64,000 bases of DNA from ZC4RG17 sp036380875 (GTDB lineage: Bacteria > Actinomycetota > Acidimicrobiia > Spongiisociales > ZC4RG35), in NCBI GenBank assembly GCA_036380875.1, contig DASVDX010000035.1, positions 127,487 to 191,486 on the forward strand, given 5' to 3'. The position numbers and the translations under genes were made by a program. Shown here piece by piece: positions 18,855 through 26,634 of the stretch (its first letter is position 1; every line of letters starts with the position of its first letter). The notes beneath the pieces were generated by a model. The model was not told where the DNA came from and searched no databases. It was given only the letters and a program-made list of their open reading frames with translations.

Positions 18855-21826
18855 GAGTATGCCTCCCTGCCTTCCGGCCAGGCCGGGCACACCTGGCGGA
18901 ACGGGCAGCGCTCGCAGTGGGCACCGATGCGCGGCTCCCAGTTCTCGGCCCGGATCCCGCGGGAGATCTCGACCAGCGTCTCGTGCACCGTGTCCAGGTT
19001 GGCCATGTCGAAGGGGAAGACCTTGCGTCTCTCGGCGAGGGGGTACCAGAGCTCGGCTCCGACCGGCGGGCCGAAGGAGCGGAGCTCCGGGTGCTCGGCG
19101 GCTGCCAATAGATAGAAGCCGAGTTGCAGCGACGCCGCCGCTTCCTTGAGGGTGGGCGGGCTCTTCGAGCTCTTGTAGTCGATGACCTTGATGCCGGCTT
19201 CCGAGATGTCGACGCGGTCGGCCCGGCCCACCCACCGCACGCCGTCGATGGTGAGCTCCAACTCGATCTCCAGTGCCGCCGCGGGCCGGTTGCCGCCGGG
19301 CCAGTCGGCGTAGATCTGCTCCAGGAACTTGACCGCCCGTCTCTTCCACGAGTCGTCCCACTCGGGCGGCCCGAACGGCGGGTGCTGCTCCCAGACCCTC
19401 TCGAGCTGGACCAGGGCCCTCCCCAGGTCGCCGTGGGGCAACCCCGCTTCGAGCGCCTCACGCTCCGTCTCCTCCAGGACGGCGTGGATGATGGACCCGA
19501 ACTGGGCGTAGGGCGACACGATGTCGACCGCCCTGAGCCTCCGGTCCAGCACATAGAGACGGGGGCACCTGGCGTAGAGCTCGGCCTGGCTCGGGGACAG
19601 CCGGATATCGGCCGTGATCACCCCGGTGTCGGGACCGGGCGCGGGGACACCGGCGAACGCACGGGGGTCCCACCGGGGATGGGTGACGAGGCTGCGGAGG
19701 GCCGCCAGCCGGTCGACTGTCGTCCGGGAGGGGTCGACGACGATCCGACGCAGGAGCGCCTGGGCCTCGGTCGGGGTGAGAGGCTCGAAGTCGTCTTCGT
19801 CGCTCGTCGGAGGCGGCCCGATCTCGTCGAACGACACTGCCCCCGTGGCGGCGAGGATGAATCGCGACGGGCGCCTCTCACCTTCGTCGATGCTGGCCGT
19901 GGTCGCCGTCCATACGACCCGCCGGCGGGCGCGGGTCGTGGCGGTGTAGGCGAGGCGGCGCTCCTCCTCCAGCCGGAACCGCGCTTGGGCCGCCGGGTCT
20001 GTGGTGAGCTCGGGCGAGAGCAGGTGCGGCTGGAGGAGCCCTGCGGTCCGCCGGTTGTCGGGGAAGGTGCCTTCGATGGCGTCGGCGATGAACACGACCT
20101 CGAACTCGAGGCCCTTCGCCTGGTGGAGGGTGGTGACGACCAGGCGGTCCGTGCCGGGGGAGACATGGCGGAGCTGGGGGGAGGCCTCGAAGTCCCCCGA
20201 GTAGGTGGCTGCGAGCGAGTCGGCGAGTGTGATCGTCGGGTCGCGCTCAGCTTGTCGCTCCAGCATCCTCGAGAACGTGCTCCAAGCCTCCCGGAACGAA
20301 GCGAACTCCGCCTCGGTGGCCAGGCGCTCCAGGCCGGGGAGGCGATCCCACAAGTGCCAGAAGCCTTCGACGGCTGCCCCGGCAGTGGCCCAAGAGGGGT
20401 CCTCCAGCAGATCGGCCAAAGAGGCGGCGGCCGGCAGCTCGCGGCGGATCAACGCCGGCCACGTCTCTCCGCGTCGCTGCCGTGCCCGCTGCAGTTCGCG
20501 TTCTGTGGACAGGGGCAGGGCGACGAGAGGCCCGAGCAGGAGTCTGCGGACCGCCAGATCGCGGCTCGCCGACCCCTCGGGCGACAGCGCTGCTTCTACC
20601 ACGTCGGCCACGATCCGGACCGCGGGCTGGTCGACGAGGCGGGTGTCGGGACGGTCATGGGGGATTTGGCGCCGGTCGAGGGCCCGGGAGAGCTCCGGCA
20701 ACAGGTGGCGGGTGGAGCGGACGAGCACTGCCATCGCTGACAGCGGCAGTCCTTCCGTGAGATGCAAGCGTTCGATCTCGGATGCGATCCACTCGGCCTC
20801 GGCGGAACGTTGGTGGAACGTGTACGCCTCCACCGACCCGGCGTGAGGGGCGGGGAGGATCTCGAACCGGGGGAGGCGGTGGGTGCGATTGGGCTCCACC
20901 AGGCGCTGGGCCGACTCGAGGATCGGGACGGGGACCCGAAGCGACCGATTGAGAGCCACGTAGCGCACCTTCTGCCCGCGCTGCTCCATCGAGCGGGGGA
21001 AGCCCTCCACGTTGGCCAGCTCGGCACCGCGGAACGAGTAGATGGACTGGTGAGGGTCGGCGGCCACCGTCAGGTTGCATGCCTCGCCGGCGGCGAGCTC
21101 GGCGAGGCGCGCCTGAGCGGGCGAGGTGTCCTGGTACTCGTCCACCACCACGTAGTCGTAGCGCCCGGCGGCGCCGTCGACGGGGTCGGCGAGGATCTCA
21201 GTGGCGTCGGCCACCAGTGTTCCGTAGTCGATCTTGTTCTCCTCGCGCAACCGGCTCCGGTAGCGGTCGAGAAAGGCGGGCAATGCCCGCCAGTCGGAAC
21301 GCCCGGCGGCGAGACGGCGGAGAGCGGCCGAGTCGAGGAGACGCTCCTGGCAACGCATGACGAAATCCGCCACCTCTTCGGCCAACGTAGGTGTGGAGAG
21401 CAGGGGGCGGAACGTGACCGGCCAATCCGCCGGATCCTCCGCTTCGAGGAGGCGCCCGACGAGACGCACCTGTTCCGGTCCGGTGAGCAGCACGGGCATC
21501 GGCTCACCGCGGCGGTGCCGGTGCGCCTCGACCAGGCGATGGGCGAACGAGTGGAAGGTGGAGGCCGTTGCCCCACTCACCGGGCGGGGCAGCAGAGCGG
21601 AGATGCGGGCTTCGAGTTCGGCGGCGGCACGACGAGAGAACGTGAGCACGAGGATCCGGTTGGCCCCCACGCCGGTCTCGAGCAGGTGGGCCACCCGCCT
21701 GGCGAGGAACTCGGTTTTGCCCGTGCCCGGGCCGGCGAGGATCAGCTGCGGCCCGGCCACGTCGGTCAGCGCCTCGTGCCAGTCGGCCGGGTCGGAGAGG
21801 ACGAGGGCGTCGGCGGGGACGGACAC
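18851..21826 (-). CDS. adnA: AdnA-like UvrD helicase with C-terminal Fe-S nuclease
   Basis: About 991 residues. Walker A is AGPGTGKTEF, motif II VVVDEYQDTSPAQ, and the motor ends with LHQAKGLEFEVVF. The C-terminal nuclease has GRADRVD...VIDYKSSK and the Fe-S cysteines YARCPRLY and CERCPFRQVCPAW. It is first in the adnA-adnB-plsY operon. I place the start at the GTG at 21826; another in-frame GTG at 21886 would add 20 residues and cannot be excluded. The 5' region faces glutamate dehydrogenase and contains a short direct repeat (TGTCAGGTCG twice near 21850-21870). Confidence 0.83.
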   Translation of the reverse strand: MSVPADALVLSDPADWHEALTDVAGPQLILAGPGTGKTEFLARRVAHLLETGVGANRILVLTFSRRAAAELEARISALLPRPVSGATASTFHSFAHRLVEAHRHRRGEPMPVLLTGPEQVRLVGRLLEAEDPADWPVTFRPLLSTPTLAEEVADFVMRCQERLLDSAALRRLAAGRSDWRALPAFLDRYRSRLREENKIDYGTLVADATEILADPVDGAAGRYDYVVVDEYQDTSPAQARLAELAAGEACNLTVAADPHQSIYSFRGAELANVEGFPRSMEQRGQKVRYVALNRSLRVPVPILESAQRLVEPNRTHRLPRFEILPAPHAGSVEAYTFHQRSAEAEWIASEIERLHLTEGLPLSAMAVLVRSTRHLLPELSRALDRRQIPHDRPDTRLVDQPAVRIVADVVEAALSPEGSASRDLAVRRLLLGPLVALPLSTERELQRARQRRGETWPALIRRELPAAASLADLLEDPSWATAGAAVEGFWHLWDRLPGLERLATEAEFASFREAWSTFSRMLERQAERDPTITLADSLAATYSGDFEASPQLRHVSPGTDRLVVTTLHQAKGLEFEVVFIADAIEGTFPDNRRTAGLLQPHLLSPELTTDPAAQARFRLEEERRLAYTATTRARRRVVWTATTASIDEGERRPSRFILAATGAVSFDEIGPPPTSDEDDFEPLTPTEAQALLRRIVVDPSRTTVDRLAALRSLVTHPRWDPRAFAGVPAPGPDTGVITADIRLSPSQAELYARCPRLYVLDRRLRAVDIVSPYAQFGSIIHAVLEETEREALEAGLPHGDLGRALVQLERVWEQHPPFGPPEWDDSWKRRAVKFLEQIYADWPGGNRPAAALEIELELTIDGVRWVGRADRVDISEAGIKVIDYKSSKSPPTLKEAAASLQLGFYLLAAAEHPELRSFGPPVGAELWYPLAERRKVFPFDMANLDTVHETLVEISRGIRAENWEPRIGAHCERCPFRQVCPAWPEGREAYS

Positions 21827-21968
21827 TCGCGGCGATGTTAGGTGGGGTGTCAGGTCGGATGTCAGGTCGAGAAGTGTGGACGCCACACAGCAGAAACTAG
21901 GGGAGGGGTGTGACAGCGTTCGGGGCGGCCCATTCGTTACGGTTGGGACCGGAGAGAGGAGCGAGGAG

Positions 21969-23246
21969 ATGACGTCTTCCGACCGCACGATGTTGGAGTG
22001 GGAATCACCGATGTACCGGGAGGCGGTGGGCCAATTCGACCGGGTGGCGCGCCTCATGGGACTCGACGAGAACGTCGCCGAGCGGTTGCGTTTCCCCCAG
22101 AAAGCCACTGTCGTCACCTTCCCTTTTCGCCACGACAACTACGAAGACGTGGACACCCTTTTCGGCTATCGGGTGCAGCATCTGACGACCATGGGGCCCA
22201 CGAAGGGCGGCATCCGGTTCGCTCCCGACGTCAACCTGGGCGAGGTGTCTGCGCTCGCCATGCTCATGACGTGGAAATGTGCCATCGTCGGAGTGCCGTT
22301 CGGCGGTGCCAAGGGAGGCGTTCGAGTCGACCCGATGGCCCTCTCCCGAGCGGAACTGCAGAGGGTGACCCGGCGATTCACGATGGAGATCATCAACGTG
22401 ATCGGCCCGGACACCGACATCCCCGCCCCCGACATGGGCACCAACGAGCAGGTCATGGCGTGGCTGATGGACACCTACTCCCAGCACGTCGGCCATGCGG
22501 TACCGGCTGTCGTCACCGGCAAGCCCCCTGCCCTCGGAGGCAGCGTCGCCCGGCGGGAAGCGACCGGACGCGGGCTCATGTTCCTTTTGCCCCAGGCGGC
22601 CCACTATGTCGGATTCGACGTCAGCGGGGCGCGGGTGGCGATCCACGGGTTCGGCAACGTGGGCCGGTACGCAGCGGTGTCGGCGGCCGAGATGGGGTGT
22701 CGGGTGGTGGCGGTGTCCGACATCTCCGGCGCGATATACCGCGAGGACGGCCTCGACGTGGCGTCGGTCGCCAAGTGGGTCGACGAGCACCGGTTCCTGG
22801 AGGGCTATCCCGATGCCGACCACATCCCGGGCTCCGACGTTTTCCTCGTGCCGTGCGACGTGCTGGTGCCGGCCGCCGTGCAAGGCGTTGTCACCCGTGA
22901 AAACGCCCCTCTCATCCAGGCGAAGGTGATCATCGAGGGCGCCAACAACCCGACGAACCTGGATGCCGACGAGATCCTCCGAGAGCGCGGCGTGTTCATC
23001 GTCCCCGACATCCTCGCCAACGCCGGCGGCGTCACCGTCAGCTATTTCGAGTGGGTGCAGGACGTCCAGAAGTACTTCTGGTCCGAGAACGAGATCGTGG
23101 CCCGGCTGCGCGAGATCATGACCCGGGCCTTCGATGACGTCTTGTCGGTCGCGAACTCCGAAGGCGTGGACATGCGCACTGCCGCCCTCATGAAGGGCAT
23201 CCAGCGGGTGGCCGACGCCAAGCTCGTTCGAGGGATCTTCCCCTGA
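21969..23246 (+). CDS. gdhA: Glutamate dehydrogenase
   Basis: 425 residues, the size of hexameric GDH. It interconverts glutamate and 2-oxoglutarate plus ammonia. Visible are the substrate region GPTKGGIRFAPDVNLGEV, the catalytic-lysine segment GGAKGGVRVDP and the dinucleotide fold GFGNVGRYAA. The ATG at 21969 follows an AG-rich stretch (GAGAGGAGCGAGGAG) that serves as ribosome binding site. It sits between two leftward repair genes, diverging from adnA and ending only 3 bases from the nuclease gene. NAD versus NADP preference cannot be decided safely. Confidence 0.93.
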   Translation: MTSSDRTMLEWESPMYREAVGQFDRVARLMGLDENVAERLRFPQKATVVTFPFRHDNYEDVDTLFGYRVQHLTTMGPTKGGIRFAPDVNLGEVSALAMLMTWKCAIVGVPFGGAKGGVRVDPMALSRAELQRVTRRFTMEIINVIGPDTDIPAPDMGTNEQVMAWLMDTYSQHVGHAVPAVVTGKPPALGGSVARREATGRGLMFLLPQAAHYVGFDVSGARVAIHGFGNVGRYAAVSAAEMGCRVVAVSDISGAIYREDGLDVASVAKWVDEHRFLEGYPDADHIPGSDVFLVPCDVLVPAAVQGVVTRENAPLIQAKVIIEGANNPTNLDADEILRERGVFIVPDILANAGGVTVSYFEWVQDVQKYFWSENEIVARLREIMTRAFDDVLSVANSEGVDMRTAALMKGIQRVADAKLVRGIFP

Positions 23247-23249
23247 ATC

Positions 23250-24023
23250 TCAAGTGAAGGCGGGGCAGCGGTCCCGGAAGGAACAGAAGTCGCACAGCCG
23301 CCCGGGGCGAGGCGGGAACTGCTCGTTGCGCAGGGCCGTCTCGATGCGGTCCCACAGGGCGCGTAATTGCCGCTCCATTCCGTCGAGTTGGCGGTCGTCG
23401 ACCGAGCAGCGGTACAGCACCGGGCCGTTGAGGTACAGCAACCGGACCTCGGCCGGGGTTTCGCCTTCGATGCGGCGGATCAAGAGGGCATAGATCTTCA
23501 GGGCGAAGAACGCTCCCAGGGCGTAGCGCTCCGGCGGAGCCTTCCCCGTCTTGTAGTCGGTGATGACCAGACGCCCTTTCTCGTCGCGATCGATTCGGTC
23601 GAGGATCCCGCGGATGACGATCCCGTCGAGGTCCTCGCACATGTCGAACTCCCGGTTGACCGGTTCCAGACGAGCGGGGTCCTCGACCCCGAAGTAGTTG
23701 GCGAGAAGACGAAGCGACTCGATGCCCCAGCGCCTCTCGTCCTCCACGGTGGGGAACAGCGTGCGGTACTCCTCCTCGCTGCGCAGTTCGGTCCAGGCCT
23801 CCCGGAACAGGTCGAACAGTCGGTCGGGTGTCCGCTGGTGTCCCGGGAGGTCGAACAGGCGCTGCAGGGCCAGGTGGGCCGTGGTCCCTCTCGCTTGGTG
23901 CGGAGTGATCGGCTCCGGCAACCGGTCTACCGCTCGGAACTTGAACAGCTGCGGGCAGGTCTTGAAGTCGCCGGCCCGGCTGGGCGACAGCGTCTCGAGG
24001 AGTGGTGCTGCCTCGACGGTCAT
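23250..24023 (-). CDS. RecB-like PD-(D/E)XK nuclease with Fe-S cysteines
   Basis: 257 residues, essentially one nuclease domain. It starts with SPSRAGDFKTCPQLFKFR (first cysteine), carries the metal-binding GILDRID...VITDYKTGK and ends with CDFCSFRDRCPAF, the remaining three cysteines of an AddB/Cas4-type iron-sulfur cluster. Stand-alone members are Cas4-like or RecB-family exonucleases; no cas genes or repeats lie nearby. Proximity to adnAB suggests a repair role (inference). The ATG at 24023 is chosen because homology starts there; the frame continues upstream into the structured RNA region. Confidence 0.85.
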   Translation of the reverse strand: MTVEAAPLLETLSPSRAGDFKTCPQLFKFRAVDRLPEPITPHQARGTTAHLALQRLFDLPGHQRTPDRLFDLFREAWTELRSEEEYRTLFPTVEDERRWGIESLRLLANYFGVEDPARLEPVNREFDMCEDLDGIVIRGILDRIDRDEKGRLVITDYKTGKAPPERYALGAFFALKIYALLIRRIEGETPAEVRLLYLNGPVLYRCSVDDRQLDGMERQLRALWDRIETALRNEQFPPRPGRLCDFCSFRDRCPAFT

Positions 24024-24117
24024 GGAGGCGAACCATAGCCCCGGGGAATGACACGAATGTGATTTGCGACATAGCGGCGCGTGCTGTGGGGCGGTAGCCC
24101 CGGCCGACCGGCGTCTG

Positions 24118-24190
24118 TTCCGGGCCGGCAGAGAATGTCGTGGGACCGGGTGAGCCGGCGAGGTCGGTGTGACGGGTGGCCGGCCCGGAA
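24118..24190. repeat. 12-bp perfect inverted repeat
   Basis: TTCCGGGCCGGC (24118-24129) and its exact complement GCCGGCCCGGAA (24179-24190) are separated by 49 bases. It lies between the nuclease gene and the left RNA candidate. It could be an additional RNA stem, a terminator without a T run, or a protein site. Confidence 0.6.
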
Positions 24191-24204
24191 GTCGGCCGGC
24201 TTCA

Positions 24205-24524
24205 ACAGAGAGAGCCCCGAGAAAGCCGGTGCCGGAGCACCAACCCTCTCGGGGCTTCTCATTCCCCACTCGATCATCGGGCACGAGGCCCGAGCTCCCA
24301 AGCGGGTCGGCCACCGAAGTGGCCTGTTCGCAGCCTCTCGGCCGCTGGATCTTCGTTGCCGAAGACCCTGGATCCGGTTTTGCATCATTGCCGGAGCTCC
24401 GATGCATCGTCCCGACCCGAAGGTCGGTCCGTCGGACCCTTCCGTCTCGCCCGAAGGCGATCCGGAAACCCGTCCGAGGGTTTCCCCTCGTTTCGGGCGC
24501 CGTGGGGTTTCCCCCAACGGCGAT
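24205..24524 (-). ncRNA. Candidate structured RNA, left (minus strand)
   Basis: A ~320-base stretch with no credible protein frame. Read on the minus strand it holds seven perfect or near-perfect hairpins closed by stable RNA tetraloops: GAAA (24499-24521, one bulge), GAAA (24476-24489), UUCG (24447-24460), UUCG (24412-24427), GCAA (24350-24365), UUCG (24309-24324) and a terminal helix with UCCG (24215-24254). On the plus strand the same loops would read UUUC, CGAA, UUGC and CGGA, which are not stable classes, so the strand is decided by the sequence. A promoter-like TTGCAC-N17-TAATTT lies just upstream (24531-24559). No hallmark of tmRNA, RNase P RNA or SRP RNA is present. Ends are estimates. 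Confidence 0.65.
24215..24254 (-). terminator. Terminal helix of left RNA candidate
   Basis: On the minus strand: 8-bp stem CCCCGAGA/TCTCGGGG, then five pairs GGGUU/GGCUU (four G-U, one G-C), then GGUGC/GCACC with a UCCG loop, 18 pairs in all. The G-U pairs form only in this direction. A moderately T-containing tail (CTCTCTGTTG) follows. Near-identical to the helix at 24807-24844 in opposite orientation. Confidence 0.6.
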
Positions 24525-24530
24525 GGCGGC

Positions 24531-24559
24531 AAATTAGGGGGCGCGGGCATGGCGTGCAA
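24531..24559 (-). promoter_or_regulatory. Promoter-like site for left RNA
   Basis: On the minus strand TTGCAC (24559-24554), a 17-bp spacer, then TAATTT (24536-24531). The -35 matches TTGACA at 5 of 6 positions and the -10 fits the actinobacterial TANNNT pattern. The predicted start (~24524) lies right before the first hairpin. Confidence 0.5.
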
Positions 24560-24572
24560 GCGCAAACCCTGT

Positions 24573-24649
24573 CTGATTTTCGCGAACCACTGGCTGGTTT
24601 TCGCGACCACCAAGTCAGGGAATTTCAGGGAGAAAGACGCGAAAAACAG
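24573..24649. repeat. Three copies of CTGNTTTTCGCG between divergent promoters
   Basis: CTGATTTTCGCG (24573-24584) and CTGGTTTTCGCG (24594-24605) are direct repeats exactly 21 bp apart, about two helical turns. A third copy, CTGTTTTTCGCG, lies in the opposite orientation (24638-24649). All three lie between the two outward promoter-like sites, where a shared operator would be expected. A weaker TCAGGGA direct repeat (24615-24632) lies among them. Confidence 0.55.
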
Positions 24650-24662
24650 GTAACAATTCTGC

Positions 24663-24691
24663 TTGACGGAGGGGTCGCGACCATATAGGTT
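24663..24691 (+). promoter_or_regulatory. Promoter-like site for right RNA
   Basis: TTGACG (24663-24668), 17-bp spacer, TAGGTT (24686-24691). The -35 is one base from consensus and the -10 fits TANNNT. The predicted start is near 24698, directly at the first hairpin of the right RNA. It resembles promoters of stable RNAs. Confidence 0.6.
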
Positions 24692-24697
24692 TCCGTT

Positions 24698-24855
24698 CGC
24701 CGGATCGGGGGTAACCCCGGACCGGCATCGCAGAGGAGCCGAGAGGCACACTGCGAGAGGCCTTTCGCAGAACGGGTTTCGGCCCGGAGTGCGGGAGGTC
24801 GGAAGGCCCCGAGAGGGTTGGTGCTTGCACCGGCTTTCTCGGGGTTTCTTCTTTT
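24698..24855 (+). ncRNA. Candidate structured RNA, right (plus strand)
   Basis: About 158 bases from a promoter-like site to a hairpin plus T-rich run. Hairpins in order: nested GCCGG/CCGGC with GGGG-GUAA-CCCC (24699-24726), GCC-GAGA-GGC (24738-24747), an 8-bp stem CTGCGAGA/TTTCGCAG with one G-U pair (24751-24770), CGGGU-UUCG-GCCCG (24773-24786) and the terminal helix with CUUG loop (24807-24844). GUAA and GAGA are GNRA loops and UUCG and CUUG are also stable classes; they occur only on the plus strand. The size is that of a 6S-like or regulatory RNA, but no known family signature was recognised. It ends ~160 bases before the acyl-CoA ligase gene, so it could also be a leader that terminates early. 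Confidence 0.65.
24807..24855 (+). terminator. Terminal helix and T-rich tail of right RNA candidate
   Basis: Stem CCCCGAGA/TCTCGGGG, five G-U/G-C pairs (GGGUU/GGCUU), GGUG/CACC with a CUUG loop, then TTTCTTCTTTT (24845-24855). This looks like an intrinsic terminator in the rightward direction. It is near-identical, inverted, to 24215-24254, with the loop changed from UCCG to CUUG. Confidence 0.7.
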
Positions 24856-25017
24856 CCGTCCGATTCATCCCAGGCTTTGCGGGCCCGCTTTCGGATCTTT
24901 GGTTACCCTCCGTCGTATGGCATGGCCGATGCCCGCCCTGGCAGCGCCCGGCCACGTCGAACCTGGGGCTGAGAAGCGGGCGTCGGGCAAGGAGCGGACC
25001 TGAGGAGGCGCAGAGTC

Positions 25018-26628
25018 ATGACCCACATGCAGGACGACTTCCCGCTGCTTCTTTCGACGCTCTATCAACGTGCGGTCGACCTCTATCCGAACCAGGAGAT
25101 CGTTTCGGTCGAGTCGGACAAGTCCCTAGCCCGGTTCACTTACGCTGAGATCGACGATCGGGTGCGGCGACTCGCCGCCGCCGTTGGCGAGCGCCTGGGC
25201 GTCGCCCAAGGCAAGCCCGTCGGCACCTTCGCCTGGAACAACCACCGCCATCACGAGCTGTACTGGGCTCTGGCCAACACGGGGCGGATCTGCCACACGA
25301 TCAACATCCGTCTCTTCGCCGAACAGATCGCCTACATCGTCAACCACGCCCAAGACGAGGCGATCTTCGTGGATCCAGACCTGGTGCCGCTCCTGGCGCC
25401 GATCGCCGACCAGTTCGAGACCGTGCGCCACTTCGTGGTCATGGGGAGAGAGGCCGATGACCGCCTGCCCAACTCGATCGCCTACGAGGAGCTGATCGAC
25501 GGCATCGCCGGCGTGGAGGAGTGGCCGCTCCTCGACGAGAAGTCGCCGATGATGTTCTGTTACACATCGGGCACCACCGGCAACCCGAAGGGCGTCGCCT
25601 ACACACAGCGTTCGACGTACCTGCACACGATCTCGGGGCTGGCCAACTTCCACATCGGGCCCGACGACAACGTGCTCCCGGTCGTGCCGATGTTCCACGC
25701 CGCCGCCTGGGGCTATCCGTTTGCGGCGACCACGGTCGGGGCGAAGCTCACCTACCCGGGTCCCGACCTCAGCCCCGAGGGGCTGGTACGCCTCTTCTCC
25801 CAGGAGAAGGTCACTTTCTCCGCCGGCGTGCCCACCGTGTGGCTGGGAATCCAGCACTACCTCGAAGCGCACCCCGAAGCCGATGTCTCCTCCCTGCGGG
25901 CATTCCTGTGCGGCGGCTCGGCAGTCCCGAGGTCGCTCATCGACTGGTACTGGAAGAACAAGGGGATCCTCGTCCAGCAGGGTTGGGGCATGACCGAAAC
26001 CAATCCGGTGGCGTCGGTGGCCACCCTCAAGCCCCACATGCAGGATTGGGACTGGGAGCGCAAGCTCGACTACCTGGAGACCGCCGGCCTGCCCATCCCA
26101 GGGTTGCAGGTGAAGATCGTCGACGACGAAGGGAACGAACTGCCCCACGACGGGGAAGCGTTCGGGGAGCTGCTCATTCGCGGGCCGTGGGTCGCAGCCG
26201 AGTACTACAACGACCCCCGCTCGCCTCAATCGTTCGTCGATGGCTGGCTGCGCACGGGCGACGTTTGCAAGATCGACCCCGAGGGCTACATCCGCATCAC
26301 CGACCGGGCGAAGGACGTGATCAAGTCCGGCGGCGAGTGGATCAGCTCGATCGACCTGGAGAACATCCTGATGGCACATCCCGCCGTCGCCGAGGCCACC
26401 GTCGTCGGGCTCAAGCACGAGAAATGGCAGGAGCGTCCCGTGGCGTTCCTCGTGAAGGTGCCCGGGGCAGACGTCGACGACGAAGAGCTGCGGGCGTTCC
26501 TGGCCGACAAGGTGGCGTCATGGTGGATCCCCGATCGGTTCGTCTTCGTCGATCAGATCCCGAAGACCGGCACGGGCAAGTTCGACAAGAAGGTGGTCAG
26601 GGACCAGTACGCCGATCTGCTCTTGTGA
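25018..26628 (+). CDS. Acyl-CoA synthetase (AMP-forming), FadD-like
   Basis: 536 residues, the length of medium/long-chain fatty acid-CoA ligases. ATP-binding loop YTSGTTGNPKGV, adenylate motif GWGMTETNP, hinge GWLRTGDVCKID...DRAKDVIKSGGEW, and the C-terminal lysine in PKTGTGKFDKK are all present, so it should be active. It makes acyl-AMP and then acyl-CoA from fatty acids for beta-oxidation or lipid synthesis. A strong GAGGAGG ribosome site precedes the ATG at 25018. The upstream terminator-like helix at 24807-24855 could control it if transcription enters from 24663. Chain-length preference cannot be predicted. Confidence 0.92.
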   Translation: MTHMQDDFPLLLSTLYQRAVDLYPNQEIVSVESDKSLARFTYAEIDDRVRRLAAAVGERLGVAQGKPVGTFAWNNHRHHELYWALANTGRICHTINIRLFAEQIAYIVNHAQDEAIFVDPDLVPLLAPIADQFETVRHFVVMGREADDRLPNSIAYEELIDGIAGVEEWPLLDEKSPMMFCYTSGTTGNPKGVAYTQRSTYLHTISGLANFHIGPDDNVLPVVPMFHAAAWGYPFAATTVGAKLTYPGPDLSPEGLVRLFSQEKVTFSAGVPTVWLGIQHYLEAHPEADVSSLRAFLCGGSAVPRSLIDWYWKNKGILVQQGWGMTETNPVASVATLKPHMQDWDWERKLDYLETAGLPIPGLQVKIVDDEGNELPHDGEAFGELLIRGPWVAAEYYNDPRSPQSFVDGWLRTGDVCKIDPEGYIRITDRAKDVIKSGGEWISSIDLENILMAHPAVAEATVVGLKHEKWQERPVAFLVKVPGADVDDEELRAFLADKVASWWIPDRFVFVDQIPKTGTGKFDKKVVRDQYADLLL

Positions 26629-26634
26629 GCCGGA

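Noticed and set aside
24024..24407. N-terminal extension of the Fe-S nuclease to 24407
   Set aside because: The extension reads through the hairpins as a Pro/Ser/Arg-rich peptide; nuclease homology starts right after the ATG at 24023.
24205..24855. Known RNA families: tmRNA, RNase P RNA, SRP RNA, 6S RNA, common riboswitches
   Set aside because: Hallmark sequences (tmRNA ends and tag, the GAGGAAAGTCC core of RNase P, the SRP apical GGAAGGRAGCAGC loop, TPP, glycine or c-di-GMP motifs) were not found. Without a covariance search a diverged member cannot be fully excluded.
24205..24855. MITE-like element bounded by the inverted helix copies
   Set aside because: No target-site duplication is visible outside the copies, and strand-specific tetraloops plus promoters fit RNA genes better; kept only as an alternative.
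24020..24955. Long open frames through the RNA region on both strands (minus 24020-24955; plus 24081-24653, 24176-24688, 24663-25148)
   Set aside because: They overlap each other and the hairpin arrays, show no domain pattern or signal, and are expected by chance at this GC content; the repeated hairpins would force odd repetitive peptides.
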